The notes beneath the pieces are model-generated. The model did not search any database and had not been told where the DNA came from. It saw only the letters and a program-made list of their open reading frames with translations. A stretch of 64,000 bases of DNA. Origin: Ctena decussata (lineage: Eukaryota; Mollusca; Bivalvia; Lucinida; Lucinidae). The position numbers and the translations under genes are program-made. Positions 44,114 through 56,680 of the stretch are shown here, piece by piece (position 1 is the first letter of the stretch; each line of letters begins with the position of its first letter). The DNA is taken from NCBI GenBank assembly GCA_963989385.1, contig OZ022503.1, forward strand, positions 54,186,858 to 54,250,857, read 5' to 3'.

Positions 44114-45297
44114 GGGGGGCAGGGCGGGAGGGTCACGGGAATGTGGAGGGGTAAGAGAGAGTTAGGAACACTGATAAGATATCACAACATGATCATCAAT
44201 ATTCTAAAAGGTACACGGTTATTCAAATTCTGGAGCTGGCCAGGGTTATACAGTTCTGGAGCAGAGACTCAAACAGCAGCTCAAACTACCAAAGGGAAAT
44301 AATTCACTGAGTCTAAAAGCAAGAGTTATGATTCATGTATGAGACAAATTGTCATGACCTGTTCTGCATATCTGTGAAGTATCATGAAAATATTTCAAAA
44401 GGTATTCAAGCTATGGAGCGGACACCTAAAATCATCAAAGGGAAATAACACAAAAAGTAAGAAAGCAAGAGTTGTCATTCTTATTCGCGACACATCATCA
44501 TGACCTGTTCTACATATCTGTGAAGTATCATGAAAATATTCCAAAAGGTATTCAAGTTATAGAGCGGACACGAAATCATACCTAAAATGATCAAGGGGAA
44601 ATAACTCAAAAAGTAAGAAAGCAGGAGTTGTCATTATTGTTCACGACACATCTTCATGACCTGTTCTACATATCTGTGAAGTATCATGAAAATATTCCAA
44701 AAGGTATTCAAGTTATAGAGCGGACACGAAATCATACCTAAAATGATCAAGGGGAAATAACTCAAAAAGTAAGAAAGCAAGAGTTGTCATTCTTTTTCGC
44801 GACACACCGTCATGACCTGTTCTACATATCTGTGAAGTATCATGAGAATATTCCAAAGGGTATTCTAGTTATAGAGCGGACACGAATCTGCCAAAAAATC
44901 ACACCTAAAACTATCAAGGGGAAATAACTCAAAAAGTAAGAAAGCAAGTGTTGTCATTCTTGTTCGCGACACATTTTCATGACCTGTTCTACATTTCTGT
45001 GAAGTATCATGAAAATATTCCAAAGGGTATTCAAGTTACAGAGCGGACACGAATCTGCCAAAAAATCACCAAAGGGGAGATAATTCAAAAAGTACAATAG
45101 CAAGAGTTACCATTCTTGTACGCGACACATCCTCATGACCTGTTCTACATAACTGTGAAGTATCATGAAAATATTCCAAAGGGTATTCAAGATATAGAGC
45201 GGACAAGAAAGTGTTTACAGACGGACGGACTGACGGACGGACGGACGCCAGGCTCATCGCTATATCCCCCGAACCTTTCGGTCGGGGGATAAAAATT
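43729..45297 (+). mobile_element. Helentron-like element (family D), copy 2, complete
   Basis: The left end has GCCATCAGAGGAGATGGC and AATCCCCCGACCG (43750-43762). The right end has CGGTCGGGGGAT (45279-45290) and an A run. Six to seven units of about 150 bp carry AAGGGGAAATAACTCAAAAAG, CATGACCTGTTCTACATATC and GAGCGGACACGAA. A poly(A)-poly(T)-poly(G) run is at 44069-44119. It sits in the A-rich part of a family F unit, which resumes immediately afterwards. Confidence 0.8.
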
Positions 45298-46054
45298 ACA
45301 AAGGGGCATAATTCAGTAAATATTGTAAGCAGAGTTATGGTTCTTGTTCTCTGCACATCGTCTGGTGATGCTTTACATTTGTACCAAGTCTCGTGAAAAT
45401 ATCTCTAATGGTTTCAGAGTTATGAAGCGGAAATGATTTCTGTACTCAAAATTACAAAGGGGCATAATTCAGTAAAAATGTAGGCAGAGTTATGGTTCTT
45501 GTTCTCTGCACATCGTCTGATGATGCTTTACATTTGTACCAAGTCTCGTGAAAATATCTCTAAAGGTTTCAGAGTTATGAAGCGGACACGATTTCTGCAC
45601 TCAAAATTACAAAGGGGCATAATTCAGTAAAAAATGTAGGCAGAGTTATGGTTCTTGTTCTCTGCACATGGTCTGATGATGCTTTACATTTGTACCAAGT
45701 CACGTGAAAATATCTCTAACGATTTCAGAGTTATGAAGCGGACACGATTTCAGTACTCAAAATTACAAAGGGGCATAATTCAGTAAAAAATGTAGGCAGA
45801 GTTATGGTTCTTGTTCTCTGCACATGGTCTGATGATGCTTTACATTTGTACCAAGTCACGTGAAAATATCTCTAACGGTTTCAGAGTTATTGAGCAGACA
45901 CGAAATGATGACAGACGGACGGACGGACGGACAGACAAGGTGATTACTATAGGGCCTCCGCAGACTTCGTCTGGCGGGGCCCTAAACAGGGTTCCATTGC
46001 AAACAGCCTTTCATTATCACAATCCTGTAGTCCTGATACGACTGAAATTTTATA

Positions 46055-46230
46055 CAGTAGAACTTCAATGGCTCGAACCCTGATGGCTCTTCATCCTGCC
46101 TGGCTAGAACTCTTTTCTTGGTTCCAAGAGGTCACTTTATATGGAAACTAACTCTGGATGGCTAGAACTACCCTTGGCTGGAACTAATTTTCATGGTCCC
46201 AAGCCTGTTCGAGCCAATGAAGTTCTACTG
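46055..46230. mobile_element. pogo/Tigger-like MITE, 176 bp, TA target
   Basis: The ends CAGTAGAACTTCAATGGCTC and its inverse (finishing GAAGTTCTACTG) form a TIR of about 24 bp with one mismatch. TA flanks both sides (46053-46054 and 46231-46232). Start CAGTA and TA duplication match pogo-type Tc1/mariner elements. GGCTAGAACT/GGCTGGAACT motifs repeat inside. Confidence 0.8.
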
Positions 46231-46461
46231 TACTGTTAAAAAGGATGTAAAATTGCAAGTCATCCATCCATCATTAAAGTTTGTTCGAAATTTTTACCGT
46301 ATTTGACTGGTCAATGCATATTTTTACTGACAGGCTGCAACAGGCCAACTGGCACCCAAGCTGGGTCATGGGAAAATCATCCTAGGATATATGGATATAT
46401 CCAAGTGAGTTGTAAGCCAGTTTTACAAGGGAGGCAATTTAACAGTATTTGCTTTTCCCAG

Positions 46462-48390
46462 CAGGGCCAAAAATAAAATATTTAATGTTTCCCCTTACGC
46501 GACCGACCGTAAAAAATCGTAGCGACCGGAAATATTTTTTTCGGATTTCAAAAAAAAAAATTTTTTTTACGAAAAACGCTTGCAGTCCCAAACTAATGAG
46601 TCAAGAATATGCTACTCCCACTAAAACAGGATTATCCATCATAAAAACGAACGGCATCTTCTTTTTAACTATGTTTGGAGACATAAGAAGCAGAGCGGAA
46701 TAGCCAAACAAAAATGCACTCAACCACCTTAGATAAGACTGGCAAAAGATCAAGGATTTCAGTCATCTTTTGAAGTTACTGGCTGCCGCTCAACGCACGT
46801 GCCGATAGGTTTTATGTAGAGTAACCTGGAGCTGAAAATTTCGGTGTCGGGCAATAACAAAGTGTCATTCTTTGATACAGAGCGGCATGCGAAAATTGTT
46901 GAGCAACAAAATTGCATTCCGGGTATTGTTATTTCCAATTTGTCTTTTTCTGAAATACACGGAGACTGTTCAAAAAAGTAAAATCGGATTTGAAATTATT
47001 AGACTAGCGAAAATCGCATAAAATTATGCTTTAAAGGCTACATTTTAAGGATACTTTACGACGTGTGCATATAGGGAAAACGCAGATAAGCATGTGTATT
47101 GGCTAAGTCTGATCAGAGCCATCCCTGTCTGGACAAACAATTCAGCTGGTATTATGTTGAAAACTTTTTCGATAATTAGGAAACGCACATGGCTGAAATC
47201 TCATTTTGCCGACGCTAATCAAAACGTCTCCAGTGGTGCCAAATGTGTCCAACAGAACGAGAACGCGCAGAAAATATTCGCTTTTCTAATTTATGGTAAA
47301 CGTTTTCATAATCCAAAGATCAAAGTTGTGAATAGGAAACACCAGTCGCATTGCATTACTTCGCAGGCTGATCGGGGCATATGGTATAAGGTACCTTTGC
47401 CTGTCTCACGGTTTTATATGACACGTGTCCAGTTCAACGCGGCGTTCTTTGTTGTCTGATCAACATAACCACGTGCAGGTGGTTACCGTATTTGAAAAAA
47501 CTACTACCGTCTTTACACTCCGTTATAGCGTATTCCCTGATGAGAATGCGTAACTCGCAATGACCATAATTAATGTTTGCATGTTGTTTTGATACAGATT
47601 GACCCGTTCACCCTAATAAACTCATCTTACGGAGATAGATCTTCATATTTGGGTTGTTCCAATATCTAAAACAGGGTACAATGTATGTGACAAAAGTGTA
47701 TAGACGACGATGCAAGGAGAATGTGTTTATCTCCGGTGCATCCGATCCCATATTTGCTAACAATGCAGCCTCGTCGGGGTCACGCTGTTCTTATCATAAA
47801 ACTTGAATGAACGTGTTATATACTGTTCTTGGCTAAACGGCCAACATTAAAGAAGGAATGCGACAGACTTTATAAAAAAATCTGTGTACCAGTTTGGACT
47901 GTTACCTCATATCTACACTGCTTGATCAAAAACCTACGTACATGTAAGTAACCAGAATAGACCATGATCAAAATGCGCATTACACATGTCCCCGATATGG
48001 CACGTTCACACTTACATTTAATTATGAGTGTGTGCGTGTTTTGTACGTGTGTGTCTTATACTTCCATGCCCCACGCACCTCAGCGGAACGTATCCGTAGT
48101 CGCAGTAACGGGGCGCCATTCGCCCGTCCCTATTTAATCATAAAACTGCGTCGTCTATTTTTATAGGACTTATATGCAAGTACTTTTAAAAACACTCCTA
48201 CGTCTTAATTTGTGATGGAAAAACTATCAGATGAAGCCGCTCGAGTGAGGCGTCAGCATGTCCCCGCTTATAAAGATTATCTGGAGCTCTGACTTTTCCG
48301 AAAAAAAAAAAAAAATCCCGACCGACCTACCCACCATTGAGAAAAAGGGTCAGGTAAGGGGAAACAAGAATATTTCTAAGGATGGCCCAG
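46462..48390. mobile_element. TIR element of about 1.9 kb, superfamily unclear
   Basis: GTTTCCCCTTAC (46487-46498) is the inverse of GTAAGGGGAAAC (48354-48365), and similarity extends outward to GGGCCA and TGGCCC, giving imperfect ends of about 35 bp. CGACCGAC motifs lie just inside both ends. No target duplication is convincing. The 121-codon frame at 47094-47459 has no recognisable domain. Parts resemble the interior of hAT-like element B (GGTACCTTT...GTCTCACGGTT). Confidence 0.45.
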
Positions 48391-48408
48391 GTGAATCACT
48401 TCTCTGAA

Positions 48409-48478
48409 GGGGACTGCTCTTAAAGAAAAGAATTTGCTCTCTAGAAAGAGCAAATTCTTTCCTTTAAGAGAAGCCCCC
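48409..48478. ncRNA. Hairpin 1 (candidate only)
   Basis: AAAGAATTTGCTCT and its perfect inverse flank a 4-base loop. The stem extends outward imperfectly to GGGGACTGCTCTTAAAG and CTTTAAGAGAAGCCCCC. Size about 70 nt. No evidence of expression; it may be a small palindromic MITE. Confidence 0.35.
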
Positions 48479-48768
48479 ACTGTAACAGAGAGGCAAAACT
48501 GTAAATGGTAAATGGTTGCCTCCACTCAAAGTGAACCCATTCACTTTTGGCTGCTTTTACTCTGGTGACATGTCAAACAATTTTTGTAATGGCAAACTGT
48601 GCAGATCCTGCTGAGATTGCTCATTCGAAAGCAGTTTGGTCTGAATCTAACATGTATTTGCTCGGGCACTTCAATCCAGTTATAACAGAGAATTAAATTA
48701 TTTTAGAATGAATTACAGGTTTGAGAAAATCACACTTTACCGCAGTACTAATTGCAGGTAGCATCTCA

Positions 48769-48827
48769 CTTATAACTCGAGAGGAGCATGGCATACACTG
48801 TATGCCATGCTCCTCTCGAATTATAAG
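48769..48827. ncRNA. Hairpin 2 (candidate only)
   Basis: 27-bp arms (CTTATAACTCGAGAGGAGCA and onward) pair with one mismatch around a 5-base loop, CACTG. The pairing is closer to perfect than most animal miRNA precursors, which leaves a short inverted duplication as a real alternative. Confidence 0.35.
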
Positions 48828-49123
48828 TAGGAATATGCCATAGATCTGTTACCATAGCAACTATTGAAGTAATAACTGTTGTGCTTAATAATAGTACCTT
48901 GGCAAGATGACATCTGATGATGTCACTTAGACATCAAAATGGATCTACCGTATTCTATCTTATTAGCGCACATGCCCCTATAAGCGCATACCAAGGCAAT
49001 TTGTGAGGCATAGGACTATAAATGCGCATATTTTTTACTGGTTTATCCCTTTGTTTGCTTGTTATCAAGAGCTGAAAATGAATAGAATATTTCGTTTTTT
49101 TACTTCTAAACCTTCCTTCCATG

Positions 49124-49181
49124 AAGGTTAAGAATCAGAGAAAAGCTGCCTATAAGCAGCTTTTCTCTGATGCTTTACCTT
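49124..49181. ncRNA. Hairpin 3 (candidate only)
   Basis: 26-bp arms with two mismatches around CTATAA; the core TCAGAGAAAAGCTGC pairs perfectly. Size about 58 nt. Confidence 0.35.
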
Positions 49182-49862
49182 TAAATTTGTTCCCTTTCGA
49201 TATATAACAACCCATTAAAGTTTACTACAAGTATTTGCCACCATTTTGAAAAAGTTAAGGGCACAGAGCGCTACTATGGTAGATTACCGTAAGTCTTTAC
49301 AGTAGTAGATCTGTGATGTCACTGGTATCAGAGCAAGGCATGCTCCGCCAATTTTTCAATGGCATTACAAACTGAAATTCATTCAACAGAAACATCAGAT
49401 TTTCTCAAACAAATAATTATTCTCAAGTCATTTAATTCTGTGTTTTATATAAGGCAATTATGATACAATATAATTCTTTTTTTTTTTTTTTTTTTTAATA
49501 ATGACTGTTGGACCCTTAACAGACACGAGCCATGGCTTACCCTACAAGCTTGGACATCATCCGATAAAGTCTAAAGGCTACCATCCATTATATGAACTGT
49601 CTCTCAGCCCCATCAATAATCTGTCATATTTTTCAATAAGTATATAAACTGATAAGAAACAAGACAATACTGTTTTGTTAGAGACACTCAAAGAAACAGA
49701 CATGCCTTTTGTTCTTATTTAAGGTCATACTCAAGTTAATGAAAAACATGACCAAAGCCACAGAGAATCAAGCCAGTCATCTGAACTATCTGATAATCTC
49801 AACAATTTAGGTGGATTCAAAATGCTGTTTGTTGTCTTTTTCTTGTGATTCGTGAATCATCA

Positions 49863-51837
49863 CAAGAGGCCCAAATGGGCCTGATATCGCTCACCTGGCT
49901 ATTGTGCAAAGGGACCATTCTGATACAAAATTGGTCCAATTCCACTGAGAATTTCTCATTTTCACATTTTGCTACTTTTAGTAACAGAGGCCAACTTGCC
50001 TGGTCTTTATATATTTACTTTTGAAACACCTCAATGCAAGAATCATTTTGCCACAAATTTCATCAAAATCCATTCAGGGGTTACTAAGATATTGCCAGTT
50101 TCATGTTTTGTACTATTTTAAGTAATGGCAGATGGCGGCCATCTTGAATTGCTAAAATGTAACAAATCAAAAAGCCTTCATGCAAGGACCATTTTGACTC
50201 AAATTTGGTCCAATTCCATTGAGATTTTCTAATTTTCACATTTTTCTATTTTTAGTAACAGAGGCCAACATGACTGGTCTACAGTTAGATATTTTTGCAA
50301 CAACTCAATGCAAGAATCATTTTGACACAAATTTCGTCAAAATCCCTTCAGCGGTTACCGAGATATTGTCATTTTCCTGTTTTGTGCTATTTCTAGTAAC
50401 GGCAGATGGCAGCCATCTTGGAATGCCAAAATGCAAAAAAATCGAAAAAGCTTAATGAAAGGACCATTCTGACACAAAATTAACCCAATTCCATAGAGAT
50501 TTTCTAATTTTCACATTTTTCTATTTTTAGTAACAGAGGCCAATATGACTGGTCTACAGTTAGATATTTTTGAAACATCTCAATGCAAGAATCATTTTGA
50601 CACAAATTTCGTTAAAATCCATTCAGCGGTTACTGAGATATTGTCATTTTCATGTCTTGAGCTATTTTTAGTAACGGCAGATGGCGGCCATCTTGGAATG
50701 CCAAATTGCAATTAATCGAAACGACTTCATGCAAGGAACATTCCGACACAAAATTGGTCCAATTCCATTCAAGGGTTCTTGAGTAATTGTCATTTTTATG
50801 TTTGTGCTATTTTTAGTAACACCAGATGGCGGCCATCTTGGAATGCCAAATTGCAATTAATCGAAACGGCTTCATGCAAGGAACATTCTGACACAAAATT
50901 GGTCCAATTCCATTCAAGGGTTCTTGAGTAATTGTCATTTTTATGTTTGTGCTATTTTTAGTAACGGCCCCCATGAGGGCCATCTTGGATAGTCAACTGG
51001 CACGAAATTGTAATAATTCCATTCAAGAACCATTTCTGACCAAATCTGGTCAGATTGGTTGCATTTTCTTTAGATATTAACATTTTAGCAAAATTGGCCT
51101 TGTAAACGCTAAGTAGGTCACTGTGACCTAATTCCGCTATAGATTTTTTTTTATTTTTATAATTTTAAATACCAAGGTCCCACTTATGTTCCATGCAAAC
51201 TTTCAACCAAATATACCAAATGGTTCTGGAGAAGAAGTTGATTTTGTTGTTTTTGCTATTTTTTGTAACGGCAGCCATCTTGGATTCTTGACCTGACCCA
51301 ATTTTACAATTTTGAAACCCTGCAGTCTGGTCATGCTCCATGTGAAATTTGAGATCCATGGGTTCAGTGGTTTTAGAGAAGAAGTTGTTTGAAGTTGTTT
51401 AAATAGGTCATTTTTTGACATTGGCATTTGAGCAAAATTACACACGTAAACAGAAAGTAGGTCACTGTGACAAAACTCCGCTACAGATTTTTTTCATTTT
51501 TACAATTTTGAATACCAAGGTTTCACTGATGTTCCATGCCAAAATTCAGACAAATATACCCAGTGGTTCTGGAGAAGAAGTTTATTTTGTTGTTTTTGCT
51601 ATTTTTAGTAACAGTGGCCATCTTGGATTTTCAACCTGACCCAATTTTACAATTCTGAGACCCTGGAGTCAGGTCATGCTCCATGTGAAATTTGAGAATC
51701 TTGGGACCAGTAGTTTTACAGAAGAAGATGTTTGAATATTTGTTTTTAGGTGTTGACGGACAAATTGTGTGACGACGCACGACGCACGCATTGGTATGAC
51801 AATAGCTCACTATGGCCCTTCGGGCCAGGTGAGCTAA
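49863..51837 (+). mobile_element. Helentron-like family A, copy 2
   Basis: Same hairpin ends and GCTCACCTGGC/GCCAGGTGAGC pair as copy 1. It has ten TTTTTAGTAAC modules, two more than copy 1. Seven modules carry a GCCATCTTG-type motif. The right flank from 51845 copies 48 bp that lie immediately left of family B at 31995-32040. Confidence 0.78.
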
Positions 51838-52285
51838 TAAATAAATAAAACGTAGCAAGTTCAGTAACAAAAACGAAATAAATAAATAGATAAATAATTC
51901 AATATAGAGTCCGCACTCCAGCACCGTGATGATTTATTGCGCTGCATACCAACGCAGTGCTATTTGTGATGAGTTTGGGAAGGCGTTGGGTGTAGATTTG
52001 TTTTATTGATTATTGCTATAAGCGACTTAAAAAGTGAACTTTAATGCATATTTTATCATTAAAATTTTGATTATGACATCTAATTATCTGAAACATAACA
52101 TTAAAATATCTTTTTTTCGACCTTCATTGTTTTATTTTTTTATATTTCGGGATAAAAACATGGAACTATTTTTCCGTCCTAAATGTCGAAAGGGTTATCG
52201 GCTTTGATAAACGCATTGTATTGTTGCAAATAAGTCAGCTATACGACTTTTTTTCATTTTTTTGCACTGTAAGAGTTTGGAAGTG
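51838..52285. other. No gene seen
   Basis: AT-rich. Its first 50 bp match the left flank of the element at 32041. Confidence 0.5.
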
Positions 52286-52372
52286 GCTATTGACAACAGC
52301 TTGTCAATAGCGAATGTTCGCTATTGACAACCGGTTGTCAATAGCGAACGTTCGCTATTGACAACCGGCTGG
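52286..52372 (+). repeat. Palindrome array, left tip of long-TIR element 2
   Basis: Includes a 34-bp perfect palindrome at 52316-52349, centred on CCGG. Two and a half units precede the non-repetitive arm. Confidence 0.9.
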
Positions 52373-52379
52373 CATATTC

Positions 52380-53607
52380 CAGGGATTATTCTGGCCCAAG
52401 ATTTTTGTGAGATAAAAAATCCCATTAGGTCAAAATTAATGAGAAATTTTCAAATCTGATGAGATTTTTTCTCTCGCTGGGTCAAAGTTAGTTAGAAAAT
52501 TTCAGTTCCTGTTGATTCTTTTCATTGCATGAAATATAAATCATAATGGTTAATATAAAGAAATTAGGTTTTGTTTTTCTTTATTTCCAACAATTTATTA
52601 AGGAAAATAATTTCATTAAAATGATCAAATATCAACTTTCAAACAGTTTATCTCATACCGTATAACCGTAATGACCCCCAGTTTTTTGACAGATATGTCT
52701 GGGCAAGCAGTGCAGACCCAGACCAGACTGCTCTTAGATTGGGGTCTTCACTGTTGGCCATTCCACCTGCATCTTTTGTAGGCATTACTATATGGTAGGT
52801 AGAACCTCAAGTCTTTGTTTGAACTTTAAGTTTACAGCAATTTTTTTTGGCTGTCAAAAAATTAAGGAACATTACAGTAATTAACCCTTGTCATGCTGAA
52901 CCTGGATATGCCCCATCTTTGCAAACAGTGCAGATTGAGATCAGATGGCTTCTGAAGAAGCTATCTGATCTGAATCTTCACTCTTTGTCATTCAGTTTCT
53001 GAAATTGTAAGAATAAATTACATCAAGAAATCTGACTGGTTGATAATCAGAAGTGTGATTTGACAGGGGCCTTGCTGCTATTATTTTCGTCGACCCCCCC
53101 ACCCCCCACCCCCCCCACCCCGTGTTTTCGGCTTGTTTATCCACTTTCTCGGTCGCGGAGTCTTGGAAGGCAGATAATGGGGTCGCTGAGGTCTCTACAG
53201 TGGAGCAAACTATCTCAAAATGCCCTCTCGGCTCGTTTGGGCCGATATCAGTTTTCTTTTCTTCGTTTCTGCCTTTGAAGACTCCATTTTGCAATGAACT
53301 ACATAAGCGCTTGCAAAATATGAAACACTGATAGCTATTTTCGCAGGAAGCTTTGCAGTGACGTCGACGATGCTGGTTACCCGCATATATAATGCAAGTC
53401 GTTTGGCGCCAAAGATTTACGGAAACCAAAGCATACAAAACAATCCGAATGTACCGAAATGGTCCGCATGTGCGAATACAGAAAAACACGGTGCGAATTG
53501 AAAGAATTTCTCGGTGCGATTTTTTTTCTCAATCAGCGAACTTTTTTGCGATTTCTTGTAAAAAAAATGCGAGAATATCGCGAAATCGCGCCAGAAAATG
53601 ATCCCTG
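52380..53607. mobile_element. CAG-terminated hAT-like element, 1228 bp, 6-bp TSD
   Basis: The ends CAGGGATTATTCTGG and CCAGAAAATGATCCCTG are inverted with small differences. ATATTC is duplicated at 52374-52379 and 53608-53613. The right arm of the host element keeps an uninterrupted version (GGAATATTGCCTATC in inverse, near 57020), so the 6-bp length is well supported. A 165-codon frame on the minus strand (52992-53489) has no recognisable domain. C-rich simple sequence lies at 53091-53120. Confidence 0.78.
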
Positions 53608-53892
53608 ATATTCCCTATCAAATTAAGATGGGCTAGTTAAGAGCTATGGAATATTGAAGAAATAATTTGGTAATATGAAAAATTTTATAGTATCTTTGAC
53701 AAGAAAATGTGAATATGGAGATGTCATGATACTATTTCAAAAAGTATATATTTCATGCTTTTTTTAACTTTTATTTGAGCAGATATCAACATAGTATTTG
53801 AACAGTAAAGGCTTAAATGATGTTTTCTGCTATAGATATTGCTTCAAAACTCCAGAATCTGATAGACAAGTTTTGATAGTCATCAGTTCCAT

Positions 53893-56680
53893 TTTTATGC
53901 CCCCAACTTTGGAGAAGTTGAGGGGGCATATTGGTTTGGGCCTGTCTGTCTGTCCATCTATGGTATGTAGCAATAGTGTACAAGAGGTCAAAGTCATTCT
54001 TTGACCTTTGACCCTGGTCTCTCATATTTTGACAATTTCTCACATCTTCTCAAAAGCCACTGGGCCAATTGTAACCAAATTTCATAATTATAGAGCCTCT
54101 AGGGGCTGAGGGAACGAAAATTTGTTCAAACAGGCTGGGTCACATGACCAACATGGCTGCCATGCCCATATATGGCAAATACCTTTACAAATCTTCTTCT
54201 CCAGAACCTAATGATTGATGGCCTTGAAACTTGGTATATAGCATCAGGTACTTGAGTACTATCAAATGATGACCTAGGACTGACCTTGACCTTTTTTCAG
54301 GCAAGGTCAAGTATGGGAAAATGCTAGAACATAAGATTTCATGGCAAGTTAAGAAGATTTTACCCTAAAATTTGGTGTATACATGTACAGTTGTCTTAAT
54401 TGGTACATGGAAGATTTGTGGGTACAAGCAGTCAAGATCATTCTTTGACCTTTGACCCATGTCTCTCATATTTTGACAACTTCAGATATCTCCTCAAAAG
54501 CCACTGGGCTAATTGTAACCAAATTTTATAAAAAGCCTCCAGGGGCTGAGGGAACGAAAATTTATTCAAGCTGTCTAGGTCACATGACCTACATGGCCAC
54601 CATACTCAGGTGAGTGATTCAGGGCCTCCTGGTCCTCTTGTTTAAACTTTCATATCTCAGCAACCACTGGAAGGAACCCTTCCATATTTGGAACATAATC
54701 ATATCATAGCATTCATAACCTTTCATTACATTACACTTTACCTCAGGGTCTGACCGTGGGGTGGGGCTTAGGAGTCAAAAATTAGGTTACACTCACTTTT
54801 TTATTGTGACAAAGTTTTTCAAACAATCATATCTCAGCAGCCACTGGCAAGAAGCCTTTCATATTTGGAACATCATTATATCATAGCATAACCTTTCATT
54901 ACATAACACTATACCCCAGGGTCAGGCCCTGGGTGGGCTTAGGGGTAAAAAATTAGGTCACACTCACTTTAAAGTTTTCAATTAATATATCTCCTTTTCT
55001 CATGATTGGCTTCTTCTTTTGATATTTGCACTGTAGTTAGATATTGATTCAAAGTTTTACAGAATACCACCCCCACCACACTCAGTGACCTTGAGGTCAA
55101 GGTCATGGACTTAGAAATTTGGGGTTCTTTTAAAGTATTCTGATAGCATACTGTTCCATAGTGCTTACAATGGATTTAATTCGAGACGCAGCCTCGTATA
55201 ATTTCAATATTGTTCCACATTTCACAAGATTCCATTAGTCAAAATATTGGTCCATTGGTCAACGCGTATGTCAAAATTTTGCCAATAATATCAAAGGTCA
55301 ATGAATATTTAACCTTTTTTTCTCGTCGAACTGCACTGTGAATACTAGCACTCTGTCTTATATTAATTCAAAATGTTTCTCTTGTTTGTAAATTTACAAT
55401 AGAAATGTTATCGAAAACAGACACAGATATTCAAAACTTTCGTTTTTTCTTCATAGATCTACTTGCGAATTCTACTTTCAGTTTAATACACATAAACAAA
55501 CAAACAGTGCAACATGTTGATACCTATTTTGAAATCAGGTCAATTTCAAGATTGACCGCGGTCCATTTTGGAATTCCAAATTGGACAGCTCAATTTTGAG
55601 ATAGGTCGTTGTCGCTACCCAGTGTCAAAATTACGGTTGTGGGTTCCTAACGACATATCTTACTTATTCATGAAAGTTATTGTCAAATCTTCAACTAGAG
55701 ACTCATATGACAAAACGCACTTCTATTTAATCTGCACTGATAGATTTTTCTTGCTTCTACTTCAACTAGTGGTAGATATTGGCTTGAGTTTTCACAAAAT
55801 ACTACCCCCACCCCACTGGGTGACTCTTAAGCCAATGTTACTGATTTTGTAAACATGTTGACAATACTTGGACATGCTTACATGAGGTTTTATGTAGTAC
55901 AAGCCATACCGACAAATGCCTGTGAGATGAGCAAGCACCAGTTCAGGCGAGCCATGCTGTCAGGTGACAGCTCTTGTTCAACTTTGTCATTTTATATAGG
56001 AACAAGCTAGTGAACAAAATACCTGAGAACTGCTCAAGCTGGGATCCTGATACTTGGCATACAGTTACAGACAAATGTGTAGATGACCTAAGCAACTTTT
56101 GAGCATGTTTCGTAAATTTTCGGTTAAGTTATTCCCCTTTTTCAGACATAGGCATATACTATAGGCACAAGCTTGTGAAAAAATATCTGAAGAACCGCTA
56201 TGATAAGCTAGGATCCTTATATGTGGCAAACAAGTTTGGACCAAGGTGTAGTTGAACTGTTTAACTTTTGAGCATATATTGTAAATTTTTGGTTGAGTTA
56301 ATCCCCTTTTTTCCAACATAGGAATTTATAAAGGAACAAGCTTGTGAACAAAATGTCTGAGGAACCACATAAGCTAGGATCCCTATATTTGGCATGCAGG
56401 TTTTGACCAAGGTGTAGATGACCTGGTTAGCTTTTAACCCTATTTCATAAGTTTTTGGTAGAATTTTTCTCATTTTCGGACATAGGCATTTTGTATACGA
56501 AGAAGCTATATGAATACCATTGTGAACAAAATATCTGAAGAACCGCTAAGCTATGTTCCTTATATTTAGCATACAGTTACCGGCTAAGATGTAGATGAAC
56601 CTATTAAACCCCCCTTTCTGACATAAACATTATGGGATGAACCTTTTTTAGAGGCAAGCATACCGTTGGGGGCATAGTGT
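53893..56680 (+). mobile_element. Helentron-like element (family K), composite
   Basis: The left end is a hairpin starting TATGCCCCCAAC (53896-53907). The right end has the exact inverse GTTGGGGGCATA (56665-56676). Four units of about 170 bp at 55985-56640 carry GGAACAAGCTTGTGAACAAAAT and AAATTTTTGGTTGAGTTA. The section 54000-55978 holds pieces of other families in reverse, including two left-end signatures (near 54640 and 55978). So it is a mosaic or has taken insertions. Confidence 0.55.
54646..55978 (-). repeat. Family I fragment, reversed
   Basis: At 55940-55978 the sequence is the reverse of the family I left end (TTCAGGCGAGC, then GCTGTCAGGTGACAGCTCTTG). ACCTTGAGGTCAAGGTCATG near 55090 matches its interior units. 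The partner right end was not found, so it is truncated. Confidence 0.55.

Larger units (their letters stand above)
41841..45985 (+). mobile_element. Helentron-like element (family F), host to two other elements
   Basis: Units of about 165 bp with ACAAAGGGGCATAATTCAGTAA, AGAGTTATGGTTCTTGTTCTCTGCACATC and GTACCAAGTC occur at 43131-43728 and 45298-45900. Part of a first unit lies left of family E (near 41905). The right end is a hairpin (45950-45978) with GGCCTCCGCAG...GGCGGGGCCC after a GGACGGAC run. Family E (41925-43130) and family D copy 2 (43729-45297) interrupt it. The left terminus is not resolved. Confidence 0.6.
48391..49862. other. No gene; three strong hairpins
   Basis: Near-perfect hairpins lie at about 48409-48478, 48769-48827 and 49124-49181, listed separately. 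The rest is AT-rich with no coding signal. A poly(T) run is at about 49478-49496. Confidence 0.55.

Noticed and set aside
46462..48390. Confident hAT assignment for this TIR element
   Set aside because: The ends are only partly symmetrical and the flanks show no target duplication, so it is listed at low confidence only.
52992..53489. 165-codon minus-strand ORF in the 52380-53607 element
   Set aside because: Low-complexity tail from the C-rich tract and no recognisable domain. Not supported as a gene or as a transposase.
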